47,114 nt of DNA from Sphaerochaetaceae bacterium (GTDB taxonomy: Bacteria > Spirochaetota > Spirochaetia > Sphaerochaetales > Sphaerochaetaceae). The notes under the pieces are model-generated. The model had not been told where the DNA came from, searched no databases, and saw only the letters and a list, made by a program, of their open reading frames with translations. The position numbers and the translations under genes were made by a program. Positions 24,931-33,188 of the stretch are shown here, one piece after another. The first letter of the stretch is position 1, and each line of letters opens with the position of its first letter. The stretch is taken from contig JAILPZ010000024.1 in the NCBI GenBank assembly GCA_024699225.1, forward strand, positions 1 through 47,114, in the 5' to 3' direction.

Positions 24931-26223
24931 TTATTTCTCCAGTTCTGCCTTATCAGCACCTGTCATTTTCACCTTAATCAGGTCTCCGCATCTGTAAGAA
25001 TCATCCACACCTGAGACTTCCACCCTGAGGTAGTTTCCGGTAGTTGCATACCATTTGCCCCGGGTCTTTTCCTCAATTATAGCCTCAAGGCTGCGCCCAA
25101 CCTGGCGCTCTGCATATGCCTTTTTTGAATTTTCGGAAAGAGTTCTGAGAATGGCTGCACGAGCATCACGAACAGATTCGGGAGCCTTGTCACGGGCATT
25201 GAAAAGAGGGGTGTCAGGGCGCGGGCTGAACGGGAAGACGTGAACAGCACTGAAAGCGTTGCGCTCTAAAAAGGCCCTGGTTTCTTCAAACTCCTCATCC
25301 CCTTCTGCAGGAAGGCCGGTAATAATATCACAGCCTAAGAACGGGTCGTCCTTAACCTCCCTCAGGCGCTTGACTATATAATCAAGGTATGAACTTTCAT
25401 ATGTTCGTCCGACTCTCTTAAGAACCTTATCTGAGGCGCTCTGTACCGGAATATGGAAGTGACTTTGCATTCTGAAGTTACCCATCTGATCCAGAAGACG
25501 GTCGTCTACATGGTCCGGCTCCATTGAAGAAAGCCTTATTCTTGTATCAACACTCAGCTGAGGAAGTAGCTTTTCCAGAAGACCTCCAAGGCCCTTGCCC
25601 TCATGATCGTACATGGTAAGATTCACGCCGGTTAACACTATCTCGTGGTATCCGTGTTTTTCTATCTCCAAAGCTCTTCTTACTACTTCTGAAGCATCCA
25701 GGGAATGAGACGGACCGCGGGCTACATGAACGCGGCAGTAACCGCAGTTGTTGTCACAGCCGTCCTGTATTTTAAGAAAGCTCCTGCTGTGGAAGGCAAA
25801 ATCAGCTGCCTTGAAATCAAAGACTGAGGTTGAAAAACTCTTTTTCTCAGAACAGAAATCTCTGACAGCATAAAGAAGGTCTTCTGAAGGAACCCCCTCA
25901 AGAGAGTCAGGGAGCCTTAAAAGCTCAGCCTTTCTTGAAAGAGGAAGAACTACAACGCGAGTTCCGAGTTTCTCAAGAACAGAAGAGCCTGCTATGGCGT
26001 AACAGCCGCTTACAATGGTAACTGCAGCAGATGAAAAAAGACGTATCATCCTTCTGGCTTTCTGCTCTGCCTTGGCTGTGACGGTGCATGTGTTTACAAG
26101 AATCAGATCTGCTTTAATATAGTCTTTAACTACATTATGGCCCTTCTCTGAAAAGGCCTGAGCTACTGCTTCTGATTCACACTGATTTACCCTGCATCCC
26201 AGGGTGTACACATACACGTTCAT
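24931..26223 (-). CDS. mtaB: tRNA t6A37 methylthiotransferase MtaB-like radical SAM enzyme
   Basis: 430 residues. Adds a methylthio group to t6A37 of tRNA. The N-terminal UPF0004 domain has cysteines C10, C46 and C74; the radical-SAM cluster is C156, C160 and C163 (GCDNNCGYC); a TRAM-like C-terminal domain follows. ILVNTCTVTAKAEQKARRMI and the GVNLTMYDHEGKGL region point to MtaB rather than MiaB or RimO. ATG 26223 has no Shine-Dalgarno and the promoter at 26231-26259 ends 7 bases before it, so an mRNA starting at the ATG is predicted, although comEC upstream could also read through. Confidence 0.9.
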   Translation of the reverse strand: MNVYVYTLGCRVNQCESEAVAQAFSEKGHNVVKDYIKADLILVNTCTVTAKAEQKARRMIRLFSSAAVTIVSGCYAIAGSSVLEKLGTRVVVLPLSRKAELLRLPDSLEGVPSEDLLYAVRDFCSEKKSFSTSVFDFKAADFAFHSRSFLKIQDGCDNNCGYCRVHVARGPSHSLDASEVVRRALEIEKHGYHEIVLTGVNLTMYDHEGKGLGGLLEKLLPQLSVDTRIRLSSMEPDHVDDRLLDQMGNFRMQSHFHIPVQSASDKVLKRVGRTYESSYLDYIVKRLREVKDDPFLGCDIITGLPAEGDEEFEETRAFLERNAFSAVHVFPFSPRPDTPLFNARDKAPESVRDARAAILRTLSENSKKAYAERQVGRSLEAIIEEKTRGKWYATTGNYLRVEVSGVDDSYRCGDLIKVKMTGADKAELEK

Positions 26224-26230
26224 GGGTTGG

Positions 26231-26259
26231 ATTCTATCGGCTTTCTGCTTTCTTTACAA
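26231..26259 (-). promoter_or_regulatory. Internal promoter of mtaB, leaderless geometry
   Basis: On the minus strand TTGTAA (26259-26254), 17 bases, TAGAAT (26236-26231), 7 bases (CCAACCC), then ATG 26223. The -35 box includes the comEC stop codon. The geometry is the same as at 9134-9162 and 14644-14672. Confidence 0.5.
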
Positions 26260-27567
26260 TCGTTCATAAATATGACAGAGCACTGGAAATAACAGCAGGA
26301 CAATCAGAAAAATAACATAAGCTGCAAAAGTTGCAGGCCCCAGGGAAGAAGAAAAAGAGAAAAGGCTTTGAAGGGAAGTTGAAAGAAGAGCATTTAAATT
26401 AAGAAGAATATCAAGAGGCCCGAAGATTAAAATCACAAAATTAAGGGCCATGGCAAGAAGAACAATTAAAGAGGATACGGGGCCTGAAAATATGGCCTGA
26501 GGATACCAGAGTCCGCCCAGTATTATCTGCAGAGGCCCGTTTAGCAGCAGAACACTTGAAGATGAGGCTAAAAGCATCCCGAGGCGCTTTCCAAGAGCAC
26601 CCTTGAAATACCAGTGAAAGTATTCAGAAAAGACAATGAGGGCTGTAAGTGAGAGGTAGCCGAAGGCATTGCCCCGGCTGAGAAAGACGTATGGTGTAAA
26701 GACAAGCTGCAGGAGAAAAGCAGCACATACAGAGGCTTTAAGGCCCAGGAAGGAAAAGAAGTACATGATTGCTGCGCGTACAAGGGACGGTCTCGGGCCC
26801 GCAATAAAGACAAAGGCGCAGACAAAGGCAGATCCGACTGCTCTGGAAATTTTGTTTTTCCCAAGGATTTTCTCTACCCCTTTGGCTAAAAAGTTCAGGT
26901 GCATGCCGCTTAGGGCCAGGACGTGCAGGCAGCCGCTCTCTGCAGCTCCGGCAGTTATGCTCTGAGGCAGATCTTCAGCGCGGCCGAGAAGAAGGAGCAT
27001 GCCGAGGGAGTTCAGCGACAGCCTTTTTTCAAAGATAAGGATCAAGGATTCTCTTATGTGGCTTAAGAGGCCCTTGTGCAAAACCTCAATTGAGTCGCAG
27101 ATAAAGAGGTCTTCTGAAAAATGCCCTGTAAGACGCACATAGGAGGCTGCGCATACCATGGCCTTCTCATCTGAAATTGCCTTGACCAGGGAAATTCCGT
27201 CAAAATCTGAGAACGTGTTGCAAAAACAGTTTCCGACCTTCTTTAAAAGCACATTCATAACAAGAGCCCCGGATGAGGAATAGGAAGAATCATAGACGCA
27301 AAAGCCCTCAATAAAGACAACCGTGTCCCTGTCACAGGGCCCGCAGTATGAGGAACAGACGCAGATGCAGAGAATTCTGTGAAGAACGAGGGCTGAAAGG
27401 AGTATCACAAGTGTTATGGAGAAGGCGTAATCTTTTTTTCTTTCAAAAGCATAAAAGAGGACTGAAAACAGAATCAGGGCAGGAACAAGCGGCCATAATA
27501 CTGACACAGAAAAAGGCAGAAGAGGCAGAACGGAGAGAATGCTCAGCAGAATAAGCAGGATATTCAT
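26254..27567 (-). CDS. ComEC/Rec2-type membrane protein, short form
   Basis: 437 residues, strongly hydrophobic with about ten membrane segments. The competence domain is recognisable at about residues 205-265: SGCLHVLALSGMHLNFLAKG and AGPRPSLVRAAIMYFFSFLG, matching the H-x-x-A-x-S-G-x-H and S-x-x-R-A motifs of ComEC, which passes single-stranded DNA across the inner membrane. It lacks the C-terminal metallo-beta-lactamase domain of full ComEC (700-800 residues). Whether it supports DNA uptake is unclear, and no other competence gene is nearby. ATG 27567 has only a distant GAGG. Confidence 0.8.
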   Translation of the reverse strand: MNILLILLSILSVLPLLPFSVSVLWPLVPALILFSVLFYAFERKKDYAFSITLVILLSALVLHRILCICVCSSYCGPCDRDTVVFIEGFCVYDSSYSSSGALVMNVLLKKVGNCFCNTFSDFDGISLVKAISDEKAMVCAASYVRLTGHFSEDLFICDSIEVLHKGLLSHIRESLILIFEKRLSLNSLGMLLLLGRAEDLPQSITAGAAESGCLHVLALSGMHLNFLAKGVEKILGKNKISRAVGSAFVCAFVFIAGPRPSLVRAAIMYFFSFLGLKASVCAAFLLQLVFTPYVFLSRGNAFGYLSLTALIVFSEYFHWYFKGALGKRLGMLLASSSSVLLLNGPLQIILGGLWYPQAIFSGPVSSLIVLLAMALNFVILIFGPLDILLNLNALLSTSLQSLFSFSSSLGPATFAAYVIFLIVLLLFPVLCHIYERL

Positions 27568-27609
27568 ACTAAATAAGACGCCTCAAAGTGGAAAAGCTTT
27601 GTTATTAAG

Positions 27610-27638
27610 TTGAGAAAAAGCTCTTTAAGTCATATAAT
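27610..27638 (+). promoter_or_regulatory. Promoter of pduL-rsmA
   Basis: TTGAGA (27610-27615), 17 bases, consensus TATAAT (27633-27638). Predicted start near 27645, leaving a leader of about 58 bases. Confidence 0.7.
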
Positions 27639-27702
27639 TTGGCGTGTGGCTGAAAGCAGCTGCATCTAATTTAGAACCAATTTTTATTAGGAGTGTTTTG
27701 AT

Positions 27703-28281
27703 ATGGCAAAAGAATTCATGGTTGAAACAAGTGCAAGACATGTTCACGTAACTCAGGAAACTCTTGAGAAGCTTTTCGGAAAAGGCTACCAGCTCACAGT
27801 AAAGAAAGAGCTTTCACAGCCCGGGCAGTTTGCTTCAAACGAGAGAGTCACAGTTGTAGGACCCAAGAGAGAACTTGCAAATGTTTCTATCCTCGGCCCA
27901 TGCAGAAAGGCCAACCAGGTTGAGCTTTCAGCTACAGATGCAAGATCAATCGGTCTTGTTGCACCGGTAAGAGAATCAGGAGACACAGCAGGATCTGCTG
28001 CATGCAAGCTTGTTGGACCTGCCGGAGAAGTTGAACTTTCAGAAGGCGTTATTGTTGCAAAGAGACATATTCACATGACAGAAGCAGACGCTAAGGAATT
28101 TGGCGTTTCAAACGGTCAGATTGTAGATGTTCTTGTTGACTGCGGAACCGGCAGAAAGACAGTTTTCGGAGATACAGTAATCCGTGTTTCCAACTCATAT
28201 GCTCTTGCCATGCATATTGATACAGATGAATCCAACGCAGCCGGATGTGCAGGAGCTGTCAAAGGAACAATCGTTGGCTGA
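27703..28281 (+). CDS. pduL: PduL-type phosphate acyltransferase (phosphotransacetylase)
   Basis: Interconverts acyl-CoA and acyl-phosphate. 192 residues with the paired metal-binding segments of PduL: SARHVHVT (H13, H15) and AKRHIHMT (H122, H124), plus SQPGQFASNERVTVVGPK. It starts directly at the catalytic domain and lacks the N-terminal encapsulation peptide of microcompartment PduL; no shell or diol/ethanolamine genes are near. A cytosolic phosphotransacetylase in acetate fermentation is likely. Shine-Dalgarno TAGGAG precedes ATG 27703. rsmA begins before its stop. Confidence 0.93.
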   Translation: MAKEFMVETSARHVHVTQETLEKLFGKGYQLTVKKELSQPGQFASNERVTVVGPKRELANVSILGPCRKANQVELSATDARSIGLVAPVRESGDTAGSAACKLVGPAGEVELSEGVIVAKRHIHMTEADAKEFGVSNGQIVDVLVDCGTGRKTVFGDTVIRVSNSYALAMHIDTDESNAAGCAGAVKGTIVG

Positions 28282-29149
28282 AACAGCCGGAATCTGGGAT
28301 TTTGACTATACCTCAATAAGCGGCATAACCGAACTTCTTAAGGAAAACGGTCTTTACATGACCAAGAAGTTTGGCCAGAACTTTCTTATATCCGACTCTG
28401 CACTGGATAAAATCAGGGATTTTGCTCAGTGCAGGGAAGGCCTGAATGTCTGGGAAGTCGGACCCGGGCTTGGGGCTCTTACCTCAAAGATGCTTAAAAG
28501 CGGTGCCCGGGTTACCGCCTTTGAAATAGACAGAGGTTTCTGCAAAATCCTTAAGGAAAAAGCCTTCGCAAACTGCAGTACCTTCACCCTCGTTGAAGGA
28601 GATGCACTTAAGAACTGGCACAGAGTTTACGAAGAAGAAGGCACCCCTGATGTTATCTGTGCAAACCTTCCCTACAACGTAGGATCAGTCTTTATAGCAG
28701 ACCTCATTGAAAACAGATGCCTGCCTCCTCTTATGGTCTACACCTTGCAGACAGAGGTAGTAAAAAGAATCTGTGCAAAAAAGGGAGATGAGGACTACTC
28801 GGGCTTTTCTGTCCTCACTTCAATTGACTATGAGAATAAGGAAGTTCTTAAACTGAGCAACAGGTGTTTCTGGCCTGTTCCCAATGTTGGAAGCTCAGTA
28901 GTAAGAATGGTAAAGAGGGAAACTTCTCAGGTTGATGAGGAAATCTCAAAGGCCTTCATAAAAACTACAAGACTACTCTTCTCCCAGAGAAGAAAGACAG
29001 TTAAAAACAACCTTAAAAACGCTGCAGAAACAAAACAGATAGAAGAAGCCCTGAAAGCAGCAGATATCAAAGAAAATGAAAGAGCTGAGAATCTTGATGT
29101 CAGTCAGATAGCAGCTCTGACAAAAGCTCTTTACTGTCAGAGACCATAA
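28274..29149 (+). CDS. rsmA: 16S rRNA dimethyladenosine transferase RsmA/KsgA
   Basis: Dimethylates A1518 and A1519 of 16S rRNA. The SAM site VGPGLGALT and catalytic NLPYNVG are clear, as is the N-terminal KKFGQNFLI. Start chosen at TTG 28274: it lies 7 bases after AAAGGA, within the last codons of pduL, and gives 291 residues, the usual length. An ATG further in (at MTKKF) would lose the conserved N-terminal helix DYTSISGITELLKENG. The 3' end overlaps the opposing HAD gene by 50 bases. Confidence 0.9.
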   Translation: MAETAGIWDFDYTSISGITELLKENGLYMTKKFGQNFLISDSALDKIRDFAQCREGLNVWEVGPGLGALTSKMLKSGARVTAFEIDRGFCKILKEKAFANCSTFTLVEGDALKNWHRVYEEEGTPDVICANLPYNVGSVFIADLIENRCLPPLMVYTLQTEVVKRICAKKGDEDYSGFSVLTSIDYENKEVLKLSNRCFWPVPNVGSSVVRMVKRETSQVDEEISKAFIKTTRLLFSQRRKTVKNNLKNAAETKQIEEALKAADIKENERAENLDVSQIAALTKALYCQRP

Positions 29150-29762
29150 CAGAAGAAGGAACTCCGGAGGAAGAAAGCTGCTCGGCGCTTCTGAAGCCCC
29201 ATGTAACCATTACAGTCTTACAGCCTGTGTTGCACCCCGTCTTCCAGTCTGTCTCCCCGTCTCCGACATAAACTAAATCAGAAACACCGCAGCCACACAG
29301 AGACATAAAAGCAGAAGGAGCCTCAACAGAAGGCTTTCCTGCATATTTTCCGTGCATGCCGACTACAAAGGAAAACACATCAGGCAGACACCTGGAGATA
29401 ACATAGTCAGCCAGCGGCTGCTCCTTGGCTGAGAAAACTCCCATCTTAAAGCCCTTATCTTTTAAAACACTCAGGATTTCAACTATCCCCTCATAGGGTT
29501 TGGTGTAAACAACAGGAGAAGATGCGTAGTTAGCTTCAAAAACACTGTAAAGTTTTTCAAATTCAGCTTCCTCAGCCGGAACAGGACGATTGAGAAAAAC
29601 AAGGGCATCCTTTAATGCATTTCGCAGCCCGCGTCCTACAAACTTCTTGCACTGAGTGTCGGATATTGAGGAATTTAATGTTTTATTCAGTGCTGCATTG
29701 ATATCAGATATGGTGTCAAGCAGCGTTCCGTCCAGGTCAAAGAGAACAGCCTTGTACTTCAT
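29100..29762 (-). CDS. HAD hydrolase, phosphoglycolate-phosphatase-like
   Basis: 220 residues of the Gph/beta-phosphoglucomutase-like group. Motif I is FDLDGTLLDT (D9, D11), an alpha-helical cap follows (GRGLRNALKDAL), then motif II VFSAKEQP, the K of GKYAGKPSVEAP and motif IV YVGDGETDWKTG. Motif II has SAKE where SNK is common. Substrate not determined. The start overlaps the methyltransferase stop (ATGA). The 3' end overlaps rsmA on the other strand by 50 bases. Confidence 0.85.
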   Translation of the reverse strand: MKYKAVLFDLDGTLLDTISDINAALNKTLNSSISDTQCKKFVGRGLRNALKDALVFLNRPVPAEEAEFEKLYSVFEANYASSPVVYTKPYEGIVEILSVLKDKGFKMGVFSAKEQPLADYVISRCLPDVFSFVVGMHGKYAGKPSVEAPSAFMSLCGCGVSDLVYVGDGETDWKTGCNTGCKTVMVTWGFRSAEQLSSSGVPSSVMVSDSKELLSELLSD

Positions 29763-30988
29763 TTGATAACCCTTAGGATAAAGACCTTCAGATATTCACT
29801 TTCAGGGAAAGAAAGACGCACAGGATGGTCCTGGGCCTGACCGAGGGTCTCAAGTACCTGGACTTCAACACCTGCGTCCTTTGCGCTCCATGCCAGAACA
29901 GTTCTGAAATCCTCTCTGGAAAGAGAACCTGAGCAGGAGCATGTTACAAGAACTCCGCCGTTTTTAATCTTTTCCATAGCCAGGCGGTTAAGGTCCTTGT
30001 AGCCCTTCTTTGCCTCTTCAAGACCCTTTGAAGTTTTGGCCAGTTTCGGAGGGTCCAGAATCATAAGGTCATATGTGTTGCGCGGTATGGAGCGGAGAAC
30101 GGAGAAAACATCGTCTTTGGTAGCAGTAATGCGTGAAGAAGAGCCCTCAGGAAGCACCCCGAGTTCCTCGTTCAAATGAACGTTGGACATGAGGCGGTGC
30201 ACAGCATCTGATGAGATATCAAAGGCGTCTACCCTCTTAGCCCCTGCGCGAAGTGCATGCAGACTAAAAGACCCTGTGTAGCTGCAGCCGTCAAAGACAA
30301 CAGCATCTTTGGCATACAGGGCTGCACGAATTCTGTTTTCCCTCTGGTCACAGAAGAAGCCGCTCTTCTGGCCGCTTCCCGGAACAAGAGAGTAGTAAAT
30401 CCCGCTTTCCCTTATACGTATTTCGGACAATGCCTCACCCGGTACAAATGCCTCATACCTTCCATTTCCAGAATCTTTGTAATACTCAGTTACTTCCTTC
30501 ATGTGCTCAATTCCACAGAAAGCCTGGTCAGTATTGAGAATTATCATATCAGGCTTGAGCATGGCAGAAAGAGTATTAACTAAAACCTCTCTGTTTTCAA
30601 AGGCGGTACGGCTGCTGATGATTATGCGGATAACACGGGCGTAAACATCTGCAGTAACGCCCGGAAGAAAATCTGCTTCACCATGGATGAGGCGGAAGGT
30701 GTTTGTATCTGAAGACGGGACAAAGAAGTTCTTACGCCTTAGTACCGATTCGCGTACTTTCTTCTCCCACCAGGCAGAGTCCGGATATTCATTTTCATCC
30801 CAGGATACCAGGCGAAGCTGAATATGGCTTTCAGGATCATAGAAGCCCCAGGCTATAAAGCGGCCCTCTGAGGTTTCAACTCTTTCTATACCACTCTTCT
30901 CAGGTACAGGCTCGGCCATAGCTCCTGAGAATACCCATGGATGGTGGCGCAGGAGGTTTTTCTCCTTGCCTTCTTTAATCTTTATCAC
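29759..30988 (-). CDS. RlmI-like class I rRNA methyltransferase (SAM-dependent)
   Basis: 409 residues. An N-terminal PUA domain (IKEGKEKNLLRHHPWVFSGA) precedes an RlmI/RlmK-type central region and a Rossmann methyltransferase (FDGCSYTGSFSLHALRAGAK), with the catalytic motif LDPPKLAKT and the cysteine in LVTCSCSGSL. Such enzymes methylate C5 of a 23S rRNA cytosine. Start GTG 30988 is 8 bases after GGAG, which lies at the end of the PII-like gene, so it probably shares that operon. Confidence 0.9.
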   Translation of the reverse strand: MIKIKEGKEKNLLRHHPWVFSGAMAEPVPEKSGIERVETSEGRFIAWGFYDPESHIQLRLVSWDENEYPDSAWWEKKVRESVLRRKNFFVPSSDTNTFRLIHGEADFLPGVTADVYARVIRIIISSRTAFENREVLVNTLSAMLKPDMIILNTDQAFCGIEHMKEVTEYYKDSGNGRYEAFVPGEALSEIRIRESGIYYSLVPGSGQKSGFFCDQRENRIRAALYAKDAVVFDGCSYTGSFSLHALRAGAKRVDAFDISSDAVHRLMSNVHLNEELGVLPEGSSSRITATKDDVFSVLRSIPRNTYDLMILDPPKLAKTSKGLEEAKKGYKDLNRLAMEKIKNGGVLVTCSCSGSLSREDFRTVLAWSAKDAGVEVQVLETLGQAQDHPVRLSFPESEYLKVFILRVIK

Positions 30989-30990
30989 TT

Positions 30991-31593
30991 TTATTCTCCG
31001 AGATTCTCAAATTTTTCTACGGCCTGGCTGTACATGATTCCCACGCCTTTTTCCTTAAGACAGGAGAGGGAGTTAACAGCGCTGATAATCTGTTCTTCCT
31101 TTTCCTCAGGACAGAGAATCATAACCATTTCCTTGTCAGGGACAACTACTACACCCAGGAAATGTTCTGCATCTGCAGGGGCTGTTCCGCGGGCATGAAT
31201 AACAGTTCCGCCCTCAGCTCCGGCCTCTCTTGCTGCATGCATAATATCGTCTGCATACCCTGTATTTGTAATTATTGTCACCATCTTCCATCCGGCTTTC
31301 ATATTTTTCTCCTCATCTGAGTTAAGAAGGGCACAGATTCCTGTTAAAGCAGGATCTGCCTTAGCTTCACTTATAATAGTATCGGCGTTCACATTATCAT
31401 CCAGAAGTACAAGAACCAGGTCCCTGGACTTGTCTCCCATACCAAGCAGGCGCAGAATTTTGCTGGATGCAGTTCCCTTTGCCGGAACAGCCGTAGCTCC
31501 TGTAGCCCCGCACTGCCGCGCAACAGAGGAAAATCTGTCAGCCTGATTATGTCCTAAAACAGCAAGTAAAAGACTTCCTTCAAGAAGCAGCAT
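30991..31593 (-). CDS. Tandem PII-like signalling protein
   Basis: 200 residues from ATG 31593 (Shine-Dalgarno AGGAGG, 7-base spacing). It consists of two PII-like ferredoxin folds in a row. Half 1 (about 1-95) has LLAVLGHNQADRFSSVARQC and GATGATAVPAKGTAS; half 2 (about 98-200) has KMVTIITNTGYADDIMHAAR and GAEGGTVIHARGTAP, so the same element is repeated. PII proteins sense nucleotides or metabolites and bind transporters or enzymes through the T-loop. This one overlaps a DUF1538 membrane gene by 14 bases, so that protein is its probable partner. The ligand is unknown. Confidence 0.8.
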   Translation of the reverse strand: MLLLEGSLLLAVLGHNQADRFSSVARQCGATGATAVPAKGTASSKILRLLGMGDKSRDLVLVLLDDNVNADTIISEAKADPALTGICALLNSDEEKNMKAGWKMVTIITNTGYADDIMHAAREAGAEGGTVIHARGTAPADAEHFLGVVVVPDKEMVMILCPEEKEEQIISAVNSLSCLKEKGVGIMYSQAVEKFENLGE

Positions 31594-33004
31594 TCTTTTT
31601 CCTCCTGTCAAATATTATACCAAGAATCTGTAGCGTTATCAGCGGAGAAATTGCTATAAGTCCTACAAGACCGAAACTCATCTCAGCAGAGCCTGAAGCC
31701 CCTATTGCTACAGACAGCAAAAACGACGTACTAAGAGGTCCGCTGGCCACCCCGCCCGAATCAAATGCTATACCCGTAAAAAGAGGCGGACAGAAAAACG
31801 ACAGGACAAGAGCCAGAGCCACTCCAAAGAATACAAAATAGAGATAGTTAATGTGAAAATGTATTCTGAGCATGGCAAGAGCTACCGCAAGACTTACTCC
31901 CAGGCACAAAAAAAGCATTACCTGTTTCTTTCTGATTCTTCCTGCAGAGACATTTTCAATCTGAGATGTGAGAACCCACACTGCAGGCTCAGCCAGAACA
32001 ACAATAGCACCGAAGATCAGCGAAACAGCAAGAAGAACATAAAACGGATAATTCTCACTTAAAGTCTGCCCTATCTTAACTCCCACTTCAGAAAATCCAT
32101 ACTCTACTCCGGATAAGAACAAAACTATCCCTGCAAAGCTGTAGATAAGACCTAAGCAAATATTTTTAAACCTGATTTTCGGAAACTTCAAAAGCGTAAA
32201 CTGAAGAACCAGTATGGCCAGCAAAAGAGGTGCAAACCCCTTTGCAGTGTTCTTTAAAACATGCAGGAGGACAGAACCTAAAGATACTGCAGATTCAGAT
32301 GCAACAGCAGAAGGAGCAGAAGAAGAACCCCCGGTAAGGAGAACCATCAGGGATACAGATAAAACCGGCCCCATGGAAGCTACTCCTGTCAGGCCGAAAC
32401 TGCTCTCACCGGCGCCCCTCGTTGAAGAAGACACACCGAGCCCCATAGCCAGAATAAAAGGCACAGCCAGCGGTCCTGTTGTGGCCCCGGAAGAGTCAAA
32501 AGCCATAGAAGCTGCACCCTGTCCCGTCAGATAGACAAGAAGGAAAACCACGAGATATCCGCAAATAAGAACAGCCCTCAAACTAATTCCCTTAAGGGCC
32601 CTGAACAGACCGAGGTCAATGCACAAAGCAAGGCCCACAGCAATCATAAATGTTAATATACTACTGTCAATAGCGGGGTTTAATGAGCTGATTCTTGCAG
32701 AGAGGACACTCACATCCGGTTCTGCAAATGTTACGGAAAATCCGATTGAAAACCCCAGAAACAGAACAAGAGGGAGGCTTTTTCTTAAGGCCATCACGCT
32801 TCCAAGTTTCTGTCCTACGGGCACCATAGATATATCCACACCACCCAGAAACAGTGACAAACCTGAAACAAGAAAAAGAGATCCCGTCAAAAAAGGTCCC
32901 ATAAGACCATCAAGCGGGACAAGCGTGAAATTAAGCAAAACTACAGAAATAACGATGGGAACCACAGAAATCAGGGTTTCTTTAAGCTTTTGCGTAAAAT
33001 CCAC
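31580..33004 (-). CDS. DUF1538 membrane protein, internally duplicated
   Basis: 474 residues from GTG 33004 (Shine-Dalgarno GGGAGA); an upstream TTG at 33040 is less likely. About 12 hydrophobic segments in two homologous halves. In half 1 are VTFAEPDVSVL and AFDSSGATTGPLAVPF; in half 2 are VVLAEPAVWVL and AFDSGGVASGPLSTSF, each followed by an SFGL segment (GESSFGLTG, EMSFGLVG). The repeated F-D-S-x-G-x-x-x-G-P loops look like re-entrant transport motifs. DUF1538 is a membrane family of unsettled function; an ion or solute transporter controlled by the adjoining PII-like protein is the natural reading. Substrate unknown. Confidence 0.85.
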   Translation of the reverse strand: MDFTQKLKETLISVVPIVISVVLLNFTLVPLDGLMGPFLTGSLFLVSGLSLFLGGVDISMVPVGQKLGSVMALRKSLPLVLFLGFSIGFSVTFAEPDVSVLSARISSLNPAIDSSILTFMIAVGLALCIDLGLFRALKGISLRAVLICGYLVVFLLVYLTGQGAASMAFDSSGATTGPLAVPFILAMGLGVSSSTRGAGESSFGLTGVASMGPVLSVSLMVLLTGGSSSAPSAVASESAVSLGSVLLHVLKNTAKGFAPLLLAILVLQFTLLKFPKIRFKNICLGLIYSFAGIVLFLSGVEYGFSEVGVKIGQTLSENYPFYVLLAVSLIFGAIVVLAEPAVWVLTSQIENVSAGRIRKKQVMLFLCLGVSLAVALAMLRIHFHINYLYFVFFGVALALVLSFFCPPLFTGIAFDSGGVASGPLSTSFLLSVAIGASGSAEMSFGLVGLIAISPLITLQILGIIFDRRKKNAAS

Positions 33005-33081
33005 TACTCTTCTCCCGTATATAGAATTAGTTTTGAACAATCCTACTATTTAGGAAGCTTTCCCACAAGTGGGTTTAACAA

Positions 33082-33111
33082 TTGCAAAATTCTTGTAAAG
33101 ATAATTATACA
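33082..33111 (+). promoter_or_regulatory. Promoter of the ABC importer operon
   Basis: TTGCAA (33082-33087), 18 bases, TATACA (33106-33111). A 12-bp palindrome CCCACAAGTGGG lies just upstream at 33062-33073. The leader is about 70 bases. Confidence 0.45.
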
Positions 33112-33188
33112 AAGCCTCAGATGATGTGATAAAATATTCAGATGAGAAGCATTTTGCTCCAATAATTCACACAAAAGGAGAGAAAGAC

